Assembly (NCBI RefSeq): GCF_013282625.1
Contig: NZ_CP054020.1
Location: 248,001-312,000 of the forward strand
DNA length: 64,000 nucleotides
Direction of reading: 5' to 3'
Source of the DNA: Thiomicrorhabdus xiamenensis
GTDB taxonomy: Bacteria > Pseudomonadota > Gammaproteobacteria > Thiomicrospirales > Thiomicrospiraceae
The notes beneath the pieces were generated by a model, which was not told the DNA's origin, did no database searches, and saw only the letters and a list, made by a program, of their open reading frames with translations. The translations under genes were made by a program, and so were the position numbers. This document shows, piece after piece, positions 47,329 to 56,304 of this stretch. Position 1 is the first letter of the stretch. Each line of letters starts with the position of its first letter.

Positions 47329-48360
47329 TTACAGACTGATTTCACAGACGACGCGATTGCGTCCATCTTTTTTGGCTTTGTACAGCGATTTGTCGGCGCG
47401 GTTGAAGAAGCTTTCCGCATCGTCAAGATTCGGGCGAAGCTGGGCGACACCGAATGAAGCGGTAATCGTATTGATCTCCTGATCGGAATTTTTCAGCTTC
47501 AGATGGGCAGAGGAAATCTGCTTGCGAATCTCTTGCGCGCGTTTGACCGCTTCATCCAGAGAGAAGTTTCTCAATAAGAGGACAAACTCTTCCCCGCCGT
47601 AACGGAAAATATCTTCATTTTTACTCTGGTTGCGTCTAATCAGCTTGGCAAAATAGCGCAGGACACTGTCACCGATCAGATGACCATAGGTGTCATTAAA
47701 GTTTTTAAAGTGATCAATGTCGGCGATAATCATGCAGCAGCCCGAGCCAAATTCGGCCACATCCTGAAGCATTTCCTCCATGGCCATGTTATAGGCTTTG
47801 CGGTTTCCGACTTCGGTCAGCTCGTCTTGAAGAACTTGGCTTTGTACGGCCAGAAGCTGTTGGCGAAGTTTTTTGATTTCTTCGCTGCTTTCCAGCATAT
47901 GCTTCTGAAACATCTGGTTGGTTTCCTGCATGGACGTGGCCGTACTCAGGACGTTGCTGGTAATCTCTTTGACCTGATGAACGTCCAGATTATCCTTCTT
48001 TAATTCTTCAGTAGAATATTCCAGTTGTTTGGTATGGCTGTCCAGTTTGTCATTCCAGGAATTGATCTTCTGGACCATCAGGTTGACTAGACGACGGAAC
48101 GCCTTGTCGAATTCCGAGGTGGTCGAGTCTACAGCAAAGTAATCATTATAGAGACGGCGACCGATCCGGTCGTTATACCCCATGTCATCCTTGAGAACCT
48201 GATCCAATTCTTCGCGGAATTGAGGATTATCTCCTTTGTAATACTGATACCAGAGATAATAGTTCAGTGGAATCGGGTTGATATCCTTCTCTTCGAAGGA
48301 GGCCTTTATATATTGAAATAAACGCCATGCAACCTCCGGGCTGTCTTGTATGCGATACAT
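47329..48360 (-). CDS. Diguanylate cyclase (GGDEF)
   Basis: A 343-residue soluble protein. The N-terminal half is helical, without a recognised sensor domain, ending in a coiled coil (about 100-175). The GGDEF domain has GGEEF at 255-259 with the preceding DIDHFKNFNDTYGH metal and substrate loop. The I-site RxxD is replaced by SKNE, so product inhibition is unlikely. It has its own terminator and is divergent from ubiK. Confidence 0.88.
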   Translation of the reverse strand: MYRIQDSPEVAWRLFQYIKASFEEKDINPIPLNYYLWYQYYKGDNPQFREELDQVLKDDMGYNDRIGRRLYNDYFAVDSTTSEFDKAFRRLVNLMVQKINSWNDKLDSHTKQLEYSTEELKKDNLDVHQVKEITSNVLSTATSMQETNQMFQKHMLESSEEIKKLRQQLLAVQSQVLQDELTEVGNRKAYNMAMEEMLQDVAEFGSGCCMIIADIDHFKNFNDTYGHLIGDSVLRYFAKLIRRNQSKNEDIFRYGGEEFVLLLRNFSLDEAVKRAQEIRKQISSAHLKLKNSDQEINTITASFGVAQLRPNLDDAESFFNRADKSLYKAKKDGRNRVVCEISL

Positions 48361-48586
48361 TATTATTTCCCTTGTTTTAAAATTGATTTTAGCAAAAAGT
48401 CGAGCGGCTAAATATCAAATGAGTATATTTTTCATACCGTTTTATTTGGCTTTGTTGTATTGTTTTTTCCACAACGGCTGTAAGTTAATTAACGGCCGCA
48501 TTATTAATAAACTTAATAGTGTTTGCTGGCTTAATTTCAATCGAATCGTTATAGTGACTGATAATTCGCAGTAAGAGGTATAAATT

Positions 48587-48832
48587 ATGTTTAATCCAGT
48601 GCAATTAGAGGAGTTTGCCAAAAAAGTAGCGGAAATTATTCCTCCCGGTTTTGGTGATTTTCCCGAAGAAGGCAAGAAACAGGTGCAGTTAAATCTGCAA
48701 CGTTTACTGGAGCAGATGGATCTGGTTTCCAGAGAAGAATTTGATACGCAGAAAGCGGTTTTGGCTAAAACACGGGCCAAACTGGACGCGTTGGAAAAAC
48801 GTTTCGAGGATCTGGAGCAGCATAATCGCTGA
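48587..48832 (+). CDS. ubiK: Ubiquinone biosynthesis accessory factor UbiK
   Basis: An 81-residue BMFP/YqiC protein. A short N-terminal amphipathic helix (MFNPVQLEEFAKKVAEIIPP) is followed by a coiled coil (LDALEKRFEDLEQ). It assists the late steps of ubiquinone synthesis together with UbiJ and lipids. The length is close to the E. coli protein. comM follows by 14 bases. Confidence 0.92.
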   Translation: MFNPVQLEEFAKKVAEIIPPGFGDFPEEGKKQVQLNLQRLLEQMDLVSREEFDTQKAVLAKTRAKLDALEKRFEDLEQHNR

Positions 48833-48846
48833 TCGGTTGCGATTCC

Positions 48847-50376
48847 ATGGGTCTGGCAAGAGTTTTCAGTCGCGCCATACAGGGGATGGAGTCTCCCAGA
48901 GTGGTCGTCGAGGTTCACGTCAGCTCGGGGCTGCCGAGTCTCACGATCGTCGGTTTGCCGGAAGCATCGGTTAAGGAGAGTAAGGAGCGGGTTCGCAGTG
49001 CTTTGCTTAATTCTGGATTCGATATGCCTGCCAAGCGGATTACCGTTAACCTGGCTCCGGCGGATCTGCCGAAAAGCGGCGGACGCTATGATTTAGCGAT
49101 CGCGATGGGTATTTTGATTGCAACCGAGCAGCTTGTTCCGAAATTACCCGGCGAAATCGAACTTTACGGAGAGCTGGCGTTAACCGGTGAGTTACGCGAG
49201 ATTAGCGGACTGTTGCCAAGTCTGTTACAACTTCAGGAAGCGGGTCAAGCCTTCATTCCATGGCATAATGCGGTGGACAAACAGTTATGCGCGCAAACCG
49301 GCCATAATGGAGAGATCCGACTGGTCGAGAATCTTCGTCAGGCTTGGATGTATCTGAACGGCGAAACGCCGGAGAATTTAAGTCAAGAACCGCAATTTAC
49401 TCCGCGGGTAAAACGTTATCCGCTCTGTTTATCTGATATTCAAGGGCAGGCGCAAGCAAAGAGATTGTTGGAAATCTGTGCCGCGGGCGGGCACTCTCTG
49501 TTGATGGTCGGCGAGCCGGGTGCGGGAAAAAGCATGCTGGCGTCGCGTCTGGTGACGCTGTTGCCGTCTTTAAACGAGCAGCAGGCACTGGAGAATGCGA
49601 CAATCTGTTCCCTGGCGGGTCAAAAGATTGAATTGGAAAGTTTTTATCATCGTCCTTTCGTCAGTCCGCATCACTCCGCTTCGGCCGCAGCGATTATCGG
49701 TGGCGGTAGAGTGCCCAGACCCGGAGCGATTTCCCTAGCCAATCATGGCGTTCTGTTCCTTGACGAATTGCCAGAGTTCAATCGGGATGTACTCGAAGCC
49801 TTACGCGAGCCTCTGGAAAGCGGCAAAGTGGAAATTGCTCGAGTTCAACAGCACGTGGCCTATCCGGCACGAGTTCAACTTGTAGCCGCATTAAACCCGA
49901 CGCCAAGCGGTTATTTTCCGGACGATCCGCTCGGACGTTGTAAAGATACGCCGACGCAGATTTCGCGTTATCTTAAGAAGCTCTCCGGCCCTTTATTGGA
50001 TCGTATTGACTGTCATCTTGAAGTACCGGCGGTTGAAATCGAAGCCTTGCAGAGTACTCGTCCGGACGGCGAAACCAGTGAACAGGTCCGTAAGCGGGTT
50101 GAGACTGTTCAGGCACGGCAGCTTGCACGTCAGGGATGTCTTAATTCAGGATTGAATAACCGGCAATTGAACAAGCTGGTAGGGCTGGATACCTACTCTC
50201 AAGAACTATTGCAACAGGCGGTCAAACGTTTCGGGTTGTCTGCGCGCAGTTATTACCGTATCGTGCGTCTGGCGTTGACGATTGCAGACATGCAGGAAGC
50301 AGACTCTGTCGAGAGCGCACATATTGCGGAAGCTTTGAGCTACCGTCTTTCACAAAAACTTTCGGAGCTTTTCTAA
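48847..50376 (+). CDS. comM: ComM/YifB Mg-chelatase-like AAA ATPase
   Basis: A 509-residue hexameric AAA+ helicase that aids branch migration during natural transformation. The N-terminal Lon-protease-like ChlI domain begins LARVFSRAIQGMESPRVVVE. Walker A is GEPGAGKSML, Walker B LFLDELPEF, followed by the sensor segment VAALNPTPSGYFPDDPLGRC. The C-terminal Mg-chelatase domain carries LSARSYYRIVRLALTIADM. With dprA in the same window, two transformation proteins are present; no pilus genes are seen here. Confidence 0.93.
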   Translation: MGLARVFSRAIQGMESPRVVVEVHVSSGLPSLTIVGLPEASVKESKERVRSALLNSGFDMPAKRITVNLAPADLPKSGGRYDLAIAMGILIATEQLVPKLPGEIELYGELALTGELREISGLLPSLLQLQEAGQAFIPWHNAVDKQLCAQTGHNGEIRLVENLRQAWMYLNGETPENLSQEPQFTPRVKRYPLCLSDIQGQAQAKRLLEICAAGGHSLLMVGEPGAGKSMLASRLVTLLPSLNEQQALENATICSLAGQKIELESFYHRPFVSPHHSASAAAIIGGGRVPRPGAISLANHGVLFLDELPEFNRDVLEALREPLESGKVEIARVQQHVAYPARVQLVAALNPTPSGYFPDDPLGRCKDTPTQISRYLKKLSGPLLDRIDCHLEVPAVEIEALQSTRPDGETSEQVRKRVETVQARQLARQGCLNSGLNNRQLNKLVGLDTYSQELLQQAVKRFGLSARSYYRIVRLALTIADMQEADSVESAHIAEALSYRLSQKLSELF

Positions 50377-50383
50377 AAGATTA

Positions 50384-51079
50384 ATGATGGTTGAAGGGAT
50401 TTATATTTCAGCATTGCTGACCGGATTGTTCGGTGGGGTTCACTGCCTGGGGATGTGCGGCGGTGTGGTCGGCGCTTTGACCTTTAGTCTGGAGGTTAAA
50501 AACCAGGCCAGCTGGTGGCGTATGTTGCCGTTTCAGCTTGCTTATAATGGCGGCCGAATTCTCAGTTATCTGCTGATCGGTGCGCTTTTCGGCTCCCTGG
50601 GTATGCTGTTGAACTCTTTGGCGACACTTTTGCCGTTTCAGCAGCTGCTGCAGGTTTTTGCCGGACTCTTTATGATTGCGCTCGGACTCTATCTGGCCGG
50701 TTGGTGGCAGGGGATTGTGGTTGTCGAACGTATCGGCCAGGGCCTGTGGCAGAAACTGGCTCCCTATGCGCAAAGGATGCGGACGGTTAAAAATATCCGT
50801 CAGGCAGGACTGTACGGTTTGGTGTGGGGGTGGCTTCCGTGCGGTTTAGTGTACAGTATGTTGATTCTTGCATTGAGTTCCGGTGGCGCTTTTGAGGGTG
50901 CGATGGTCATGCTGGCGTTCGGTTTGGGGACTCTGCCTAATTTGCTTTTGATCGGCGCTTTCGCCTTCTATTTTACCCGTCTGGCACGCAAGACCTGGGT
51001 CAAAGCAATTGCCGGTTTGTCGGTTGTGGTAATGGGCTTATGGCAGATCTATCTTGCTATGGTGGTTTCGGTAAATTGA
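50384..51079 (+). CDS. TauE/DsbD-type transmembrane protein (CHCLGMCGG family)
   Basis: A 231-residue polytopic membrane protein with about six helices. The N-terminal helix carries GLFGGVHCLGMCGGVVGAL, and a matching loop GLVWGWLPCGLVYSML appears in the second half. This is the UreH/DsbD-like branch of TauE/SafE proteins, often next to cbb3 oxidase or copper genes and thought to move metals or thiol equivalents. No oxidase gene is adjacent here. It starts 7 bases after comM at either of two consecutive ATG codons. Confidence 0.82.
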   Translation: MMVEGIYISALLTGLFGGVHCLGMCGGVVGALTFSLEVKNQASWWRMLPFQLAYNGGRILSYLLIGALFGSLGMLLNSLATLLPFQQLLQVFAGLFMIALGLYLAGWWQGIVVVERIGQGLWQKLAPYAQRMRTVKNIRQAGLYGLVWGWLPCGLVYSMLILALSSGGAFEGAMVMLAFGLGTLPNLLLIGAFAFYFTRLARKTWVKAIAGLSVVVMGLWQIYLAMVVSVN

Positions 51080-51124
51080 AATCGGGTCTCTTCCGCTGTT
51101 TAGTAAGACAAACCGTCGATAATA

Positions 51125-51153
51125 AAAAAGCCCGCTTTTGCGGGCTTTTTTAT
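51125..51153 (+). terminator. Bidirectional intrinsic terminator
   Basis: A perfect stem, AAAAAAGCCCGC/GCGGGCTTTTTT, around a four-T loop. It ends the ubiK-comM-TauE-like transcript on the plus strand and the secreted protease gene coming from the other side. Confidence 0.92.
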
Positions 51154-51182
51154 GGATGGAGGTTCTTTGTTGTCGGGTTCTG

Positions 51183-53516
51183 TTATTTCAAGCGAACGCT
51201 GACGCTATTGCTATAGCTGGATGTTCCGCTGTCGTTAAAGGCCTGCACACGATATTCATAGGTTCCGCTAGCGAGTGTTTCGCTGTAGGACGCAGTATCG
51301 GTGCCGACGGTAGCGACGCGGCTATAAGTGATCTGGCCGCGTACTTTTACGCCGCGCTCAATATAGAACCCGCTTTCATCCGTGCTATTGTCGTTCCACG
51401 TCAGAGTGACGGTGCTTCCATTGAGCGTAGCAGACAAGTTGTCCGGTGCAACCAGTGTTCCGGGTTCAGGAGGAGGTGGCGGTTCTGTCGAGGTGGTTTC
51501 AACTTTCACTAAAACGGCATCCGAATAAACCTGGTTGCTGTCATTGAACGCATAGACGCGATATTGATAGGTACCCAGTTCGGCAACCGAGTCGGTAAAG
51601 CTGGTACTGTCGGCTCCCAGTGTGGCGATAGTCTCAAAGGTATATTTACCGCGGATTTTCATAGCGCGTTCCACGACAAAACCGTTTTCATTGGCACTGT
51701 TATCCTGCCAGTTTAAGGTGACGTCCTGTCCACTGACCGTTGCACTCAGAGCGCTTGGCGCAAGCAGTACGCTCGGATCGATCACTTCAATCTGAATCGA
51801 TGAAGCATTACTGGCTCCGGCATTGTCGGTGACGGTCAGGGTTGCGTTATAGAGGCCGCCGGCCGGATAGCTGTATTGAACCGATTCGCCGCTGGCGGTT
51901 TGTCCGTTTCCGAAATCCCATTCATGGCTGACGATCGCACCGTTTGGATCCGGATCATACGAGTTGTAGCCGTTGAAAGAGACGGTGTCGCCGAGATTGT
52001 AGCTGGTCGCCATGGGGTCAATGACCGCAATCGGCAGTTCATTGGTGACCTGAATCGACAGGGTCGCAGAATCGCTCAGATTGTCGTTATCGGTAACGGT
52101 CAAGCTGACTTCAAATACACCGCTTTGCTGGTAGTTATGGCTTGGATCAACAATATCTGCGGTTGTGCCATCACCGAAATCCCAGTGGTAGCTGACGACC
52201 GAGCCATCGGCATCATAAGAGTTTCCCGCGTTGAATAAGATCGGCGTACCGAATGAAACCGTTGTACTGTCGGTCCAGATATCGGCGACAGGCGGCTGGT
52301 AATTGCCTAGATTCAGGGCGTAATTGATTGCGGCCTGCGCATTGATCAACCCGTGTCCATAGATATTGTCATCGCCTGCGGCGCCCAAATCGGTCGCGGT
52401 CGAGAAAAGACCGTTTTCGATCTCATCGGGAGTAATCGCCGGATTGGCTGCTACCATAAGCGCACCAACCCCCGCCGTCATCGGTGAGGAGAAAGAGGTG
52501 CCCGAGTAGTAGGTGTAGCCACCATTAATATAAGTGGTACGGATGCTGACGCCCGGAGCGACGACATCGACATAGTCGCCGTAGCTGGAAAAGCTGGCTT
52601 TGACGTTATTCTGATCGGTTGCACCAACACCTACCAGACTGGTGTAATCAGGATATTCCGGGTGTTCGTTGTAGTCGTTACCGGCAGACATAAACAGCAG
52701 TCCACCTTGGTTTCTCAGATTGGTTGCGGCGTCATTGATAGAGGCGGAGGATATACCGCCGTAACTGATATTGACGATTTTGGCGCCGCGTTGACCGGCA
52801 TAGACCATACAGTTGACCATTGAGCTGATATAGGCAGATGAATTTGTTTCGCTGATTGCAATCCGCACCGGAAGAATACTGGTATCCCAGTTCACACCGG
52901 CGACGCCTGTGATGTTATTACCGACAGCGCCGAGCGTACCGGCGGTTCCCGTGCCGTGGCCGTGGAAATCTTCAACGTCGGTCGAAATGACATTGCCGTT
53001 GGTATCAAAGCCGACATGAGCGTCGAATCCGGGGAAAGTAAGATTGTTGACCAGATCCGGGTGGTCCGTATCGACACCGGTATCGCACACCGCTACCAGT
53101 ACGTTATGACTACCCGTGGTTGCATCCCATGCCTGAGGACTGTTTATCGCCGGATGATGCCATTGAAGGCCGTAATCCGAGTCATTTGGCTCCAGTGTCG
53201 GAGCAACGAGATAGTCCGGTTCAGCAAATTTAACATAGCCGCTCGCTTGCAGAATGTTGGCAATCGCTTTTTCCCGCCCGCTTTGTGCGAATTTCGCCAT
53301 ATGAATATTGACATCCGGAATAACTTTTTCTTGCTGTAAGCCCTGGCTGTGCAACAGTGCATTGAGACTCTTCAATTCTTTTGCCGAGGCATTTTCGTTG
53401 AGTTTATAGAGGACGATTCCAGGTCTGAGTTCGTCCGCAAAAGAGGGCGAAGAGAGCAGGCTGATTGAAATCAGGACCGATGAGGCAAGCGCCGTAAGAG
53501 TGTTGCGAGAGCCCAT
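51183..53516 (-). CDS. Secreted subtilisin-like protease with PKD and fibronectin III domains
   Basis: A 777-residue preproprotein. The ATG at 53516 follows AAGGAG and gives a signal peptide (about 1-28). An I9-like propeptide comes next, then the S8 domain with Asp in AVCDTGVDTDHPD, His in DFHGHGTGTAGT and Ser in SGTSFSSPMTAG. Two PKD domains (YHWDFGDGTTADI, HEWDFGNGQTASGE) and two fibronectin type III domains separated by a Pro-rich spacer complete it. No membrane anchor or sorting signal was seen at the C-terminus. It is probably an extracellular protease for protein scavenging. Confidence 0.92.
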   Translation of the reverse strand: MGSRNTLTALASSVLISISLLSSPSFADELRPGIVLYKLNENASAKELKSLNALLHSQGLQQEKVIPDVNIHMAKFAQSGREKAIANILQASGYVKFAEPDYLVAPTLEPNDSDYGLQWHHPAINSPQAWDATTGSHNVLVAVCDTGVDTDHPDLVNNLTFPGFDAHVGFDTNGNVISTDVEDFHGHGTGTAGTLGAVGNNITGVAGVNWDTSILPVRIAISETNSSAYISSMVNCMVYAGQRGAKIVNISYGGISSASINDAATNLRNQGGLLFMSAGNDYNEHPEYPDYTSLVGVGATDQNNVKASFSSYGDYVDVVAPGVSIRTTYINGGYTYYSGTSFSSPMTAGVGALMVAANPAITPDEIENGLFSTATDLGAAGDDNIYGHGLINAQAAINYALNLGNYQPPVADIWTDSTTVSFGTPILFNAGNSYDADGSVVSYHWDFGDGTTADIVDPSHNYQQSGVFEVSLTVTDNDNLSDSATLSIQVTNELPIAVIDPMATSYNLGDTVSFNGYNSYDPDPNGAIVSHEWDFGNGQTASGESVQYSYPAGGLYNATLTVTDNAGASNASSIQIEVIDPSVLLAPSALSATVSGQDVTLNWQDNSANENGFVVERAMKIRGKYTFETIATLGADSTSFTDSVAELGTYQYRVYAFNDSNQVYSDAVLVKVETTSTEPPPPPEPGTLVAPDNLSATLNGSTVTLTWNDNSTDESGFYIERGVKVRGQITYSRVATVGTDTASYSETLASGTYEYRVQAFNDSGTSSYSNSVSVRLK

Positions 53517-53752
53517 GACTTTCTCCTTTTTTTGATTCTGCTGGAGAGGTTTCTGAGTTCGATCATAACCGGTAACTGCTTGTTTTAAAAGGTAATCAGA
53601 TTTCACTCCGGCTTATTACTCAATTGACGGTATCAAGAGTTGTTTATGATTAATTTTTCAAAAGATTTACTGAGCGTAATCGAAGGGAAATATCTAAACC
53701 GGGGAATCTTGGTTACACTGGCTCTATACGAAAATTTGATGAGGATAGGGTT

Positions 53753-54745
53753 ATGAAAGTCGTTTCTTTTAGCTGCAAAATTTACGATCGCCAGCAGTTG
53801 TGCCGAATTTTGCCGCCGGAATGGGAATCCGAATATGTCGAGCCGACATTGGATAAGCATACGGTGGTTTATGCCGACGGGGCGGATGTCATTACCGCTT
53901 TCGTGAATGATCGCCTGGATCTGGAAATTCTCCAGATTCTGGCGGAGTACGGCGTCAAAATGATCGCCTTACGTTGCGCCGGTTTCAATAATGTCGATCT
54001 GGTTGCCGCTCATGATCTGGGGATTAAAGTCGCTCGGGTGCCGGCCTACTCGCCTTATGCGGTCGCTGAACATACCGTCGGTTTGATGCTGGCCCTGAAC
54101 CGGAAGCTTTACCGCGCCTACAACCGGGTGCGTGAAGGAAATTTCTCTCTGAACGGTATGCTTGGCTTTGACTTTTATGGAAAGACCATCGGGATTGTCG
54201 GTGCAGGAAAAATCGGCCGTTTGGTCGGTAAGATGCTTAAAGCGTTTGGTTGCGAGGTTCTGGTGTACGATCCTTATCTCTGCAAAGAGTGCCCGGATCT
54301 CGGGTTGCAACAGGTCTCGCTGGAAGAGATTTATCAGCGCAGTGATGTCATCAGTCTGCACTGTCCTTTGACCGAAGAAACCAATCATCTGGTCAATGCC
54401 GAGTCGATCGCCAAAATGAAAAAGGGTGTGATGCTGATCAATACCGGTCGTGGAGCATTGATGGATACCGAGGCGCTGATTGAAGGCCTGAAATCCGGGC
54501 GGATCGGTTATCTGGGAATGGATGTCTATGAAAAGGAAGGAGCGCTGTTTTTTGAAGACCACTCATGCGAGATTATTCAGGATGACGCCTTTGAGCGGCT
54601 TTTGACGTTCCACAATGTGCTGATTACCGGGCATCAGGCGTACTTTACCGAAGAGGCTTTGCGCCATATTGCCGAAACCACCCGGGATAATATTCAAGCG
54701 TTGATAGACGGAGCGCCTCTGGAAAATGAAATCGAGGTCTGTTAG
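53753..54745 (+). CDS. ldhA: D-lactate dehydrogenase-like 2-hydroxyacid dehydrogenase
   Basis: A 330-residue D-2-hydroxyacid dehydrogenase, the length of fermentative LdhA. The NAD loop is GIVGAGKIGRLVGKMLKAFG. The catalytic Arg is in LINTGRGALMDT segments and nearby, the Glu lies in the GLKSGRIGYLGMDVYEKEG region, and the His is in LITGHQAYFTEEAL. The KEGALFFED segment is typical of the LdhA branch. It would reduce pyruvate to D-lactate. It stands alone between the protease and a ChaN-like gene. Confidence 0.85.
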   Translation: MKVVSFSCKIYDRQQLCRILPPEWESEYVEPTLDKHTVVYADGADVITAFVNDRLDLEILQILAEYGVKMIALRCAGFNNVDLVAAHDLGIKVARVPAYSPYAVAEHTVGLMLALNRKLYRAYNRVREGNFSLNGMLGFDFYGKTIGIVGAGKIGRLVGKMLKAFGCEVLVYDPYLCKECPDLGLQQVSLEEIYQRSDVISLHCPLTEETNHLVNAESIAKMKKGVMLINTGRGALMDTEALIEGLKSGRIGYLGMDVYEKEGALFFEDHSCEIIQDDAFERLLTFHNVLITGHQAYFTEEALRHIAETTRDNIQALIDGAPLENEIEVC

Positions 54746-54757
54746 CGGCGCTTGTAC

Positions 54758-55795
54758 TTACTCGGGGCGGCGACACTGTTCGCTTTTCTGCTGCGCATTT
54801 TTGAACATTGCCTGACGTATCTGGCGTTTATAAACGCTGCTTTGAAATTCTTTCGGCTGTCGGGTAAGCAGATACAGGTAATCGCCGAGTTGTAAATCCT
54901 CTTCTGTCCATTGAGGTTTCTGCGGATTTTCCACGCCAAGCGGCGTGATCACGGTAATCTTTAATTCCGGCCGGCGCTGTTTGAGTAGCGCAACGGTTCC
55001 GAGAAAAGATTCACTGTGGAAACTGCCGTTAAGATGGATAACCTGATGCTGCGGGAAGTCGTGCAGCGCTTTAAGAATGGATTCGGCCATAGTGTTATCC
55101 CGAGCCAGTTGAGCGGCATAGCTTTTTGCTTTGTGTGTTTCATCCATTGGGCGCATGGAATCCATAAATTCGTAAAATTTCTGCCGATAATCGCCATTGT
55201 CCTTAAAGGCTTGCCGGGCAATCCATTCGCGCTCCTCTTTGTGCAGCAGATTGACATAAGTCTGACCGTGCTCGCCGATACAGCGCACAATATCCGCTGC
55301 CGCATTGGCTGCGATGACCGGAATAAAATGCTGTTTGGCGAATTCGATCATCGGTCGATAGGAGCCGACATAGTTGGGCCAGGCTGGCGCTTCGTTGATC
55401 AGATATTTTTCGCCGACTTCATTGTCCAGATAACGGTTGAGGGTCGTCTGCTGGTCACGGTTGAACATCTCCATGCTTAGAACTTGCTGCGGGCGCAGTT
55501 TGTAGAGTGCCGTCTGTAGCTGCATTTCGAGAAGATGGGAGGCGTGATTTCCGTGAAATTCACCGATAAAGACGACATCGCTTTTTTGGATCGCCTGTGC
55601 CAGATCGGGGACAGTCAGCACTTTTTGAGTTTTGCTGTCGATTATCGAAAAACTGTAGGCGTTGCTTAATGGGGGAGGGAGCGATTTGGCCGTCTCCGCG
55701 CGTTTAGGTTGTTCGAGTGTTGTTTGGCAGCCGGTGAGGCTTAAAGCGCTCAATGTGAGTATGGAAAACCACGTAGCAAAGGTGCTTCTTTTCAT
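54758..55795 (-). CDS. ChaN-like haem-binding lipoprotein
   Basis: A 345-residue lipoprotein: signal peptide with lipobox LTGC (Cys23), then a ChaN-type domain. The opening signature VVFIGEFHGNHASHLLEMQL and the later SMEMFNRDQQTTLNRYL and VIHLNGSFHSESFLG are family features. Campylobacter ChaN binds haem on the outer membrane. Direct evidence for haem use here is lacking. It converges on the D-lactate dehydrogenase gene. Confidence 0.82.
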   Translation of the reverse strand: MKRSTFATWFSILTLSALSLTGCQTTLEQPKRAETAKSLPPPLSNAYSFSIIDSKTQKVLTVPDLAQAIQKSDVVFIGEFHGNHASHLLEMQLQTALYKLRPQQVLSMEMFNRDQQTTLNRYLDNEVGEKYLINEAPAWPNYVGSYRPMIEFAKQHFIPVIAANAAADIVRCIGEHGQTYVNLLHKEEREWIARQAFKDNGDYRQKFYEFMDSMRPMDETHKAKSYAAQLARDNTMAESILKALHDFPQHQVIHLNGSFHSESFLGTVALLKQRRPELKITVITPLGVENPQKPQWTEEDLQLGDYLYLLTRQPKEFQSSVYKRQIRQAMFKNAQQKSEQCRRPE

Positions 55796-56304
55796 AAAAT
55801 TTCCATGATTTTACTTAGGGTTAAGTCAAAATCTATTGAATGGATTGAGAGGTTTTATTAGCAATCTTGAGCAATTGGCTATATTATTCTCTGCGATTGA
55901 ATTGTTCTAATTTTAGAAACTAGGATAGTCCATTCGGAGCTGATTGCTAAAATTTTTTAGTGACCCGGTTCAGAAGGACGATTCGTTAATCAATCTTCGC
56001 TTAAACTTAAAGCAGTATTCTGGGACTGCGGTCGGCGCACTGCCGTTCCGGATTATTGTTTTAAACCTTCTTTGATCTTCCCTGTTCAATTCTATTTCCA
56101 TTACCGTGGTTGTCCCTTACTTAGGTGTTGTCTTTCTGTTTGTCTGCATATTTTCACTCTTTTTCAGGTAGTTCATTTCAGTGATTCGCTTGAGATCAAA
56201 TTTTGGTCAGAAATTAATTTTAAAAGTTAAATCTTTGATTTATTAGCTAAAGATACGTGGTATAAATTTAAAGAATCTGATTATTTTTATAGGGTTTTTG
56301 ATTT
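55796..56304. other. AT-rich divergent intergenic region
   Basis: About 509 bases lie between the ChaN-like gene and the GGDEF-EAL gene, which diverge. It is AT-rich, with a CTAAAA/TTTTAG inverted repeat near 55950, and should contain both promoters. I saw no gene, tRNA or confident motif. Confidence 0.45.
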